Part shown: positions 55,201-64,000 of the stretch, piece after piece | Numbering within the stretch: position 1 is the stretch's first letter | How the letters are laid out: each line of letters begins with the position of its first letter | Assembly: GCA_964019055.1 (NCBI GenBank) | Contig: OZ025221.1 | Span: forward strand, 8,152,468 to 8,216,467 | Reading direction: 5' to 3' | DNA length: 64,000 nt | Source of the DNA: Anthopleura xanthogrammica | Lineage: Eukaryota; Cnidaria; Anthozoa; Actiniaria; Actiniidae | The notes under the pieces: generated by a model | Database searches by the model: none | Seen by the model: the letters and a program-made list of their open reading frames with translations, nothing else | What the model was told of the DNA's origin: nothing | Made by a program: the position numbers and the translations under genes

Positions 55201-55973
55201 GTGGGTCTCCCTGTGTCCAGATCTACAAGAAACATGGAAGACAAGGCTCGCATGGGCCACAAATCAGGTCTCTATTCCAGTTGGACGTGCGTGCTATCAC
55301 AAAACTATCTATCAGGATTGAATGCCAGTGGTTCAAAGTACATGAAACTTTTTATCTGAGAGCTCTAGCTCGCGTACAGCAAGAGATATTTGATATTTTC
55401 TTACGCTTATCCTTCCTGCATCCGCGAAGCAGATTATAAGGCAATATATGGGCATCAAAAAGGATTTTTGAAGATTTTTTTCGCAATTCGAAATTCACTC
55501 CAAAACTGGATTTTTTTGACCGTTTTCGATAGTATATTGATTTTCAACAAGTAATTTTGAGGTGCGAAATAGCAAAGTAAGATTTTTAACTGACCCCCTG
55601 GTGGGTCTCCCTGTGTCCAGATCTACAAGAAACATGGAAGACAAGGCTCGCATGGGCCACAAATCAGCTCTCTATTCCAGTTGGACGTGCGTGCTATCAC
55701 AAAACTATCTATCAGGATTGAATGCCAGTGGTTCAAAGTACATGAAACTTTTTATCTGAGAGCTCTAGCTCGCGTACAGCAACAGATATTTGATATTTTC
55801 TTACGCTTATCCTTCCTGCATCCGCGAAGCAGATTATAAGGCAATATATGGGCATCAAAAAGGATTTTTGAAGATTTTTTTCGCAATTCGAAATTCACTC
55901 CAAAACTGGATTTTTTTGACCGTTTTCGATAGTATATTGATTTTCAACAAGTAATTTTGAGGTGCGAAATAGC
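52270..55973. repeat. Tetrameric higher-order repeat (1,600 bp) split by the MITE
   Basis: Private variants TTGACTGTTTTCGAT (52613, 54716), GTAAATTTGAGG (53047, 55152) and GCATCAAAAAGG (53350, 55455) recur at 2,105 bases, i.e. 4 x 400 plus the 505-base MITE insertion. Confidence 0.85.
53918..54415. mobile_element. 498-bp MITE, copy B, inserted in a satellite monomer
   Basis: It has the same ends (CATAGTTAATGGAGTGG...CCACTCCATTAACTATG) and the same length as copy A at 31610-32107, with scattered substitutions. The flanking TCCAGAT (53911-53917 and 54416-54422) is a 7-bp duplication of satellite sequence. Array phase shifts by 505 bases across the site, i.e. 498 plus 7, so the insertion is clean. 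Confidence 0.95.
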
Positions 55974-58900
55974 AAAGTAAGATTTTTAACTGACCCCCTG
56001 GTGGGTCTCCCTGTGTCCAGATCTACAAGAAACATGGAAGACAAGGCTCGCATGGGCCACAAATCAGGTCTCTATTCCAGTTGGACGTGCGTGCTATCAC
56101 AAAACTATCTATCAGGATTGAATGCCAGTGGTTCAAAGTACATGAAACTTTTTATCTGAGAGCTCTAGCTCGCGTACAGCAAGAGATATTTAATATTTTC
56201 TTACGCTTATCCTTCCTGCATCCGCGAAGCAGATTATAAGGCAATATATGGGCATCAAACAGGATCTTTGAAGATTTTTTTCGCAATTCGAAATTCACTC
56301 CAAAACTGGATTTTTTTGACCCTTTTCGATAATATATTGATTTTCAACAAGTAATTTAGGTGCGAAAAAGCAAAGTAAGATTTTTAACTGATCCCCTGGT
56401 GGTTCTCCCTGTGTCCAGATCTACAAGAAACATGGAAGACAAGGCTCGCATGGGCCACAAATCAGGTCTCTATTCCAGTTGGACGTGCGTGCTATCACAA
56501 AACTATCTATCAGGATTGAATGCCAGTGGTTCAAAGTACATGAAACTTTTGACCTGAGAGGTCTAGCTCGCGTACAGCAAGAGATATTTAATATTTTCTT
56601 ACGCTTATCCTTCCTGCATCCGCGAAGCAGATTATAAGGCAATATATGGGCATCAAATAGGATTTTTGAAGATTTTTTTCGCAATTCGAAATTCACTCCA
56701 AAACTGGATTTTTTTGACCGTTTTCGATAGTATATTGATTTTCAACAAGTAATTTTGAGGTGCGAAATAGCAAAGTAAGATTTTTAACTGACCCCCTGGT
56801 GGGTCTCCCTGTGTCCAGATCTACAACAAACATGGAAGACAAGGCTCGCATGGGCCACAAATCAGGTCTCTATTCCAGTTGGACGTGCGTGCTATCACAA
56901 AACTATCTATCAGGATTGAATGCCAGTGGTTCAAAGTACATGAAACTTTTTATCTGAGAGCTCTAGCTCGCGTACAGCAACAGATATTTGATATTTTCTT
57001 ACGCTTATCCTTCCTGCATCCGCGAAGCAGATTATAAGGCAATATATGGGCATCAAACAGGATTTTTGAAGATTTTTTTCGCAATTCGAAATTCACTCCA
57101 AAACTAGATTTTGTTGACCGTTTTCGATTGTATATTGATTTTCAACAAGTAATTTTGAGGTGCGAAATAGAAAAATAAGATTTTTAATTGACCCCCTGGT
57201 GGGTCTCCCTGTGTCCAGATCTACAAGAAACATGGAAGACAAGGCTCGCATGGGCCACAAATCAGGTCTCTATTCCAGTTGGACGTGCGTGCTATCACAA
57301 AACTATCTATCAGGATTGAATGCCAGTGGTTCAAAGTACATGGAACTTTTTATCTGAGAGCTCTAGCTCGCGGACAGCAAGAGATATTTAATATTTTCTT
57401 ACGCTTATCCTTCCTGCATCCGCGAAGCAGATTATAAGGCAATATATGGGCATCAAACAGGATCTTTGAAGATTTTTTTCGCAATTCGAAATTCACTCCA
57501 AAACTGGATTTTTTTGACCCTTTTCGATAATATATTGATTTTCAACAAGTATTTTAGGTGCGAAAAAGCAAAGTAAGATTTTTAACTGATCCCCTGGTGG
57601 TTCTCCCTGTGTCCAGATCTACAAGAAACATGGAAGACAAGGCTCGCATGGGCCACAAATCAGGTCTCTATTCCAGTTGGACGTGCGTGCTATCACAAAA
57701 CTTTCTATCAGGATTGAATGCCAGTGGCTCAAAGTACATGAAACTTTTGATCTGAGAGCTCTAGCTTGCGTACAGCAAGAGATATTTGATATTTTCTTAC
57801 GCTTATCCTTCCTGCATCCGCGAAACAGATTATAAGGCAATATATGGGCCTCAAACAGGATTTTTGAAGATTTTTTTCGCAATTCGCAATTCACTCCAAA
57901 ACTGGATTTTTTTGACCGTTCTCGATAGTATATTGATTTTCAACAAGTAATTTTGAGGTGCGAAATAGAAAAATAAGATTTTGAACTGACCCCCTGGTGG
58001 GTCTCCCTGTGTCCAGATCTACAAGAAACATGGAAGACAAGGCTCGCATGGGCCACAAATCAGGTCTCTATTCCAGTTGGACGTGCGTGCTATCACAAAA
58101 CTATCTATCAGGATTGAATGCCAGTGGTTCAAAGTACATGAAACTTTTTATCTGAGAGCTCTAGTTCGCGTACAGCAAGAGATATTTAATATTTTCTTAC
58201 GCTTATCCTTCCTGCATCCGCGAAGCAGATTATAAGGCAATATATGGGCATCAAACAGGATTTTGGAAGATTTTTTTCGCAATTCGAAATTCACTCCAAA
58301 ATTGGATTTTTTTGACCGTTTTCGATAGTATATTGATTTTCAACAAGTAATTTTGAAGTGCGAAATAGCAAAGTAAGATTTTTAACTGACCCCCTGGTGG
58401 GTCTCCCTGTGTCCAGATCTACAAGAAACATGGAAGACAAGGCTCGCATGGGCCACAAATCAGGTCTCTATTCCAGGTTGACGTGCGTGCTATCACAAAA
58501 CTATCTATCAGGATTGAATGCCAGTGGTTCAAAGTACATGAAACGTTTGATCTGAGAGCTCTAGCTCGCGTACAGCAAGAGATATTTAATATTTTCTTAC
58601 GCTTATCCTTCCTGCATCCGCGAAGCAGATTATAAGGCAATATATGGGCATCAAACAGGATTTTTGAAGATTTTTTTCCCAATTCGAAATTCACTCCAAA
58701 ACTGGATTTTTTTGACCGTTTTCGATAGTATATTGATTTTCAACAAGTAATTTTGAGGTGCGAAATAGCAAAGTAAGATTTTTAACTGACCCCCCGGTGG
58801 GTCTCCCTGTGTCCAGATCTACAAGAAACATGGAAGACAAGGCTCGCATGGGCCACAAATCAGGTCTCTATTCCAGTTGGACGTGCGTGCTATCACAAAA

Positions 58901-61900
58901 CCATCTATCAGGATTGAATGCCAGTGGTTCAAAGTACATGAAACTTTTTATCTGAGAGCACTAGCTCGCGTACTGCAAGAGATATTTGATATTTTCTTAC
59001 GCTTATCCTTCCTGCATCCGCGAAGCAGATTATAAGGCAATATATGGGCATCAAACAGGATTTTGGAAGATTTTTTTCGCAATTCGATATTCACTCCAAA
59101 ACTGGATTTTTTTGACCGTTTTCGATAGTATATTGATTTTCAACAAGTAATTTTGAGGTGCGAAATAGCAAAGTAAGATTTTTAAATGACCCCCTGGTGG
59201 GTCTCCCTGTGTCCAGATCTACAAGAAACATGGAAGACAAGGCTCGCATGGGCCACAAATCAGGTCTCTATTCCAGTTGGACGTGCGTGCTATCACAAAA
59301 CTTTCTATCAGGATTGAATGCCAGTGGTTCAAAGTACATGAAACTTTTTACCTGAGAGCTCTAGCTCGCGTACAGCAAGAGATATTTAATATTTTCTTAC
59401 GCTTATCCTTCCTGCATCCGCAAAACACATTATAAGGCAATATATGGGCATCAAACAGGATTTTTGAAGATTTTTTTCGCAATTCGAAATTCACTCCAAA
59501 ACTGGATTTTTTTGACCGTTTTCGATAGTATATTGATTTTGAACAAGTAATTTTGAGGTGCGAAATAGGAAAGTAAGATTTTTAACTGACCCCCTGGTGG
59601 GTCTCCCTGTGTCCAGATCTACAAGAAACATGGAAGACAAGGCTCGCATGGGCCACAAATCAGGTCTCTATTCCAGTTGGACGTGCGTGCTATCACAAAA
59701 CTATCTATCAGGATTGAATGCCAGTGGTTCAAAGTACATGAAACGTTTGATCTGAGAGCTCTAGCTCGCGTACAGCAAGAGATATTTGATATTTTCTTAC
59801 GCTTATCCTTCCTGCATCCGCGAAGCAGATTATAAGGCAATATATGGGCATCAAACAGGATTTTTGAAGATTTTTTTCGCAATTCGAAATTCACTCTAAA
59901 ACTGGATTTTTTTGACCGTTTTCGATAGTATATTGATTTTCAACAAGTAATTTTGAGGTGCGAAATAGAAAAATAAGATTTTTAACTGACCCCCTGGTGG
60001 GTCTCCCTTTGTCCAGATCTACAAGAAACATGGAAGACAAGGCTCGCATGGGCCACAAATCAGGTCTCTATTCCAGTTGGACGTGCGTGCTATCACAAAA
60101 CCATCTATCAGGATTGAATGCCAGTGGTTCAAAGTACATGAAACTTTTTATCTTAGAGCTCTAGCTCGCGTACAGCAAGAGATATTTGATATTTTCTAAT
60201 GCTTATCCTTCCTGCATCCGCGAAACACATTATAAGGCAATATATGGGCATCAAACAGGATTTTTGAAGATTTTTTTCGCAATTCGAAATTCACTCCAAA
60301 ACTGGATTTTTTTGACCGTTTTCGATAGTATATTGATTTTGAACAAGTAATTTTGAGGTGCGAAATAGGAAAGTAAGATTTTTAACTGACCCCCTGGTGG
60401 GTCTCCCTGTGTCCAGATCTACAAGAAACATGGAAGACAAGGCTCGCATGGGCCACAAATCAGGTCTCTATTCCAGTTGGACGTGCGTGCTATCACAAAA
60501 CTATCTATCAGGATTGAATGCCAGTGGTTCAAAGTACATGAAACTTTTTATCTGAGAGCTCTAGCTCGCGTACAGCAAGAGATATTTGATATTTTCTTAC
60601 GCTTATCCTTCCTGCATCCGCGAAGCAGATTATAAGGCAATATATGGGCATCAAACAGGATTTTTGAAGATTTTTTTCGCAATTCGAAATTCACTCCAAA
60701 ACTGGATTTTTTTGACCGTTTTCGATAGTATATTGATTTTCAACAAGTAATTTTGAGGTGCGAAATAGCAAAGTAAGATTTTTAAATGACCCCCTGGTGG
60801 GTCTCCCTTTGTCCAGATCTACAAGAAACATGGAAGACAAGGCTCGCATGGGCCACAAATCAGGTCTCTATTCCAGTTGGACGTGCGTGCTATCACAAAA
60901 CTATCTATCAGGATTGAATGCCAGTGGTTCAAAGTACATGAAACTTTTTATCTGAGAGCTCTAGCTCGCGTACAGCAAGAGATATTTGATATTTTCTTAC
61001 GCTTATCCTTCCTGCATCCGCGAAGCAGATTATAAGGCAATATATGGGCATCAAACAGGATTTTTGAAGATTTTTTTCGCAATTCGAAATTCACTCCAAA
61101 ACTGGATTTTTTTGACCGTTTTCGATAGTATATTGATTTTCAACAAGTAATTTTGAGGTGCGAAATAGCAAAGTAAGATTTTTAAATGACCCCCTGGTGG
61201 GTCTCCCTTTGTCCAGATCTACAAGAAACATGGAAGACAAGGCTCGCATGGGCCACAAATCAGGTCTCTATTCCAGTTGGACGTGCGTGCTATCACAAAA
61301 CCATCTATCAGGATTGAATGCCAGTGGTTCAAAGTACATGAAACTTTTTATCTTAGAGCTCTAGCTTGCGTACAGCAAGAGATATTTAATATTTTCTTAC
61401 GCTTATCCTTCCTGCATCCGCGAAACACATTATAAGGCAATATATGGGCATCAAACAGGATTTTTGAAGATTTTTTTCGCAATTCGAAATTCACTCCAAA
61501 ACTGGATTTTTTTGACCGTTTTCGATAGTATATTGATTTTGAACAAGTAATTTTGAGGTGCGAAATAGGAAAGTAAGATTTTTAACTGACCCCCTGGTGG
61601 GTCTCCCTGTGTCCAGATCTACAAGAAACATGGAAGACAAGGCTCGCATGGGCCACAAATCAGGTCTCTATTCCAGTTGGACGTGCGTGCTATCACAAAA
61701 CTATCTATCAGGATTGAATGCCAGTGGTTCAAAGTACATGAAACTTTTTATCTGAGAGCTCTAGCTCGCGTACAGCAAGAGATATTTGATATTTTCTTAC
61801 GCTTATCCTTCCTGCATCCGCGAAGCAGATTATAAGGCAATATATGGGCATCAAACAGGATTTTTGAAGATTTTTTTCGCAATTCGAAATTCACTCCAAA

Positions 61901-64000
61901 ACTGGATTTTTTTGACCGTTTTCGATAGTATATTGATTTTCAACAAGTAATTTTGAGGTGCGAAATAGCAAAGTAAGATTTTTAAATGACCCCCTGGTGG
62001 GTCTCCCTTTGTCCAGATCTACAAGAAACATGGAAGACAAGGCTCGCATGGGCCACAAATCAGGTCTCTATTCCAGTTGGACGTGCGTGCTATCACAAAA
62101 CTATCTATCAGGATTGAATGCCAGTGGTTCAAAGTACATGAAACTTTTTATCTGAGAGCTCTAGCTCGCGTACAGCAAGAGATATTTGATATTTTCTTAC
62201 GCTTATCCTTCCTGCATCCGCGAAGCAGATTATAAGGCAATATATGGGCATCAAACAGGATTTTTGAAGATTTTTTTCGCAATTCGAAATTCACTCCAAA
62301 ACTGGATTTTTTTGACCGTTTTCGATAGTATATTGATTTTCAACAAGTAATTTTGAGGTGCGAAATAGCAAAGTAAGATTTTTAAATGACCCCCTGGTGG
62401 GTCTCCCTTTGTCCAGATCTACAAGAAACATGGAAGACAAGGCTCGCATGGGCCACAAATCAGGTCTCTATTCCAGTTGGACGTGCGTGCTATCACAAAA
62501 CCATCTATCAGGATTGAATGCCAGTGGTTCAAAGTACATGAAACTTTTTATCTTAGAGCTCTAGCTTGCGTACAGCAAGAGATATTTAATATTTTCTTAC
62601 GCTTATCCTTCCTGCATCCGCGAAACACATTATAAGGCAATATATGGGCATCAAACAGGATTTTTGAAGATTTTTTTCGCAATTCGAAATTCACTCCAAA
62701 ACTGGATTTTTTTGACCGTTTTCGATAGTATATTGATTTTGAACAAGTAATTTTGAGGTGCGAAATAGGAAAGTAAGATTTTTAACTGACCCCCTGGTGG
62801 GTCTCCCTGTGTCCAGATCTACAAGAAACATGGAAGACAAGGCTCGCATGGGCCACAAATCAGGTCTCTATTCCAGTTGGACGTGCGTGCTATCACAAAA
62901 CTATCTATCAGGATTGAATGCCAGTGGTTCAAAGTACATGAAACGTTTGATCTGAGAGCTCTAGCTCGCGTACAGCAAGAGATATTTGATATTTTCTTAC
63001 GCTTATCCTTCCTGCATCCGCGAAGCAGATTATAAGGCAATATATGGGCATCAAACAGGATTTTTGAAGATTTTTTTCGCAATTCGAAATTCACTCCAAA
63101 ACTGGATTTTTTTGACCGTTTTCGATAGTATATTGATTTTGAACAAGTAATTTTGAGGTGCGAAATAGGAAAGTAAGATTTTTAACTGACCCCCTGGTGG
63201 GTCTCCCTGTGTCCAGATCTACAAGAAACATGGAAGACAAGGCTCGCATGGGCCACAAATCAGGTCTCTATTCCAGTTGGACGTGCGTGCTATCACAAAA
63301 CTATCTATCAGGATTGAATGCCAGTGGTTCAAAGTACATGAAACGTTTGATCTGAGAGCTCTAGCTCGCGTACAGCAAGAGATATTTGATATTTTCTTAC
63401 GCTTATCCTTCCTGCATCCGCGAAGCAGATTATAAGGCAATATATGGGCATCAAACAGGATTTTTGAAGATTTTTTTCGCAATTCGAAATTCACTCCAAA
63501 ACTGGATTTTTTTGACCGTTTTCGATAGTATATTGATTTTCAACAAGTAATTTTGAGGTGCGAAATAGAAAAATAAGATTTTTAACTGACCCCCTGGTGG
63601 GTCTCCCTTTGTCCAGATCTACAAGAAACATGGAAGACAAGGCTCGCATGGGCCACAAATCAGGTCTCTATTCCAGTTGGACGTGCGTGCTATCACAAAA
63701 CCATCTATCAGGATTGAATGCCAGTGGTTCAAAGTACATGAAACTTTTTATCTTAGAGCTCTAGCTCGCGTACTGCAAGAGATATTTGATATTTTGTTAC
63801 GCTTATCCTTCCTGCATCCGCGAAGCAGATTATAAGGCAATATATGGGCATCAAACAGGATTTTGGAAGATTTTTTTCGCAATTCGAAATTCACTCCAAA
63901 ACTGGATTTTTTTGACCGTTTTCGATAGTATATTGATTTTCAACATGTAATTTTGAGGTGCGAAATAGGAAAGTAAGATTTTTAACTGACCCCCTGGTGG
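54416..64000. repeat. 400-bp satellite array, right segment (~24 monomers, runs off the window)
   Basis: The same monomer continues in register after the MITE. Two 2-base deletions occur near 56356 and 57551. The array is still intact at base 64000, so its right boundary is not seen. Units from about 58350 onward look more alike than those at the left edge. Confidence 0.98.
60358..62757. repeat. Trimeric higher-order repeat, 1,200 bp, two copies
   Basis: 60358-61557 and 61558-62757 are near identical. Private variants recur at 1,200-base spacing: TTTTGAACAAGTAA (60337, 61537, 62737), TCTTAGAGCTCTAGCTTGCG (61351, 62551) and CGAAACACATTATAAGG. Confidence 0.9.

Noticed and set aside
56421..63494. 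A 91-residue minus-strand open frame in several monomers
   Set aside because: It also starts at GTG and is open only in a subset of monomers sharing one variant. Chance frame in a repeat.
38258..63764. A 65-68-residue plus-strand open frame recurring in most satellite monomers
   Set aside because: It starts at GTG (no ATG), its variants are mostly amino-acid changing, several monomers break it, and it simply repeats with the satellite period. No sign of purifying selection.
37957..64000. CRISPR-like or regulated repeat-spacer array
   Set aside because: The repeats are contiguous 400-bp monomers with no unique spacers, in a eukaryotic genome. It is a satellite.

Overview
The window looks like nuclear DNA of an anthozoan cnidarian (sea anemone or coral). 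It has short GT-AG-spliced exons in AT-rich introns, a tandem family of Kunitz-type inhibitor genes of the anthozoan style (conserved PRFY[FY]N and YGGC...N.NNF blocks), many small non-autonomous transposons and tRNA-derived SINEs, and a long satellite array. No prokaryotic operon structure or viral gene is visible. The genus cannot be fixed from the sequence alone.

Region 1 (about 0.2-11.3 kb, minus strand) holds one 16-exon gene running off the left edge. The exons encode a signal peptide, a Cys-rich ectodomain I cannot name, two 'TPP...WNV' Ig-like modules, an exon with two cadherin/VCBS-like repeats, one transmembrane helix, and two small duplicated exons carrying VYxxPVQNA tyrosine motifs. 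All exon phases agree, about 1,003 codons in total, but exon 2 has an in-frame TAG at 9340-9342.

Region 2 (about 12.8-37 kb, minus strand) is a tandem cluster of seven Kunitz genes (K1-K7 here). Five look intact: K1, K2, K3, K6 and K7. K4 has lost its signal exon and its first cysteine. K5 is split by a 795-bp inverted-repeat element at the codon boundary after its P1 arginine. Most units share a signal exon, an intron, a Kunitz exon, an AATAAA signal and repeated 3' flanks, so the cluster grew by segmental duplication. The P1 residue differs between copies (Arg, Gln, Tyr). The genes probably encode secreted protease inhibitors or Kunitz-type venom components; the sequence does not say which.

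Region 3 (about 37.96-64 kb) is a head-to-tail satellite of about 64 monomers with a nearly invariant 400-bp period, continuing past the right edge. Local dimer, trimer and tetramer higher-order repeats are visible. A 498-bp inverted-repeat element interrupts one monomer at 53918-54415 with a 7-bp target duplication; an equal-length copy lies in the K6 intron.

The most unusual items are the transmembrane protein with phase-1 tyrosine-motif exons and an in-frame stop, the birth-and-death record in the Kunitz cluster, and the satellite with its dated-looking transposon insertion. No new defence or enzymatic system could be demonstrated.
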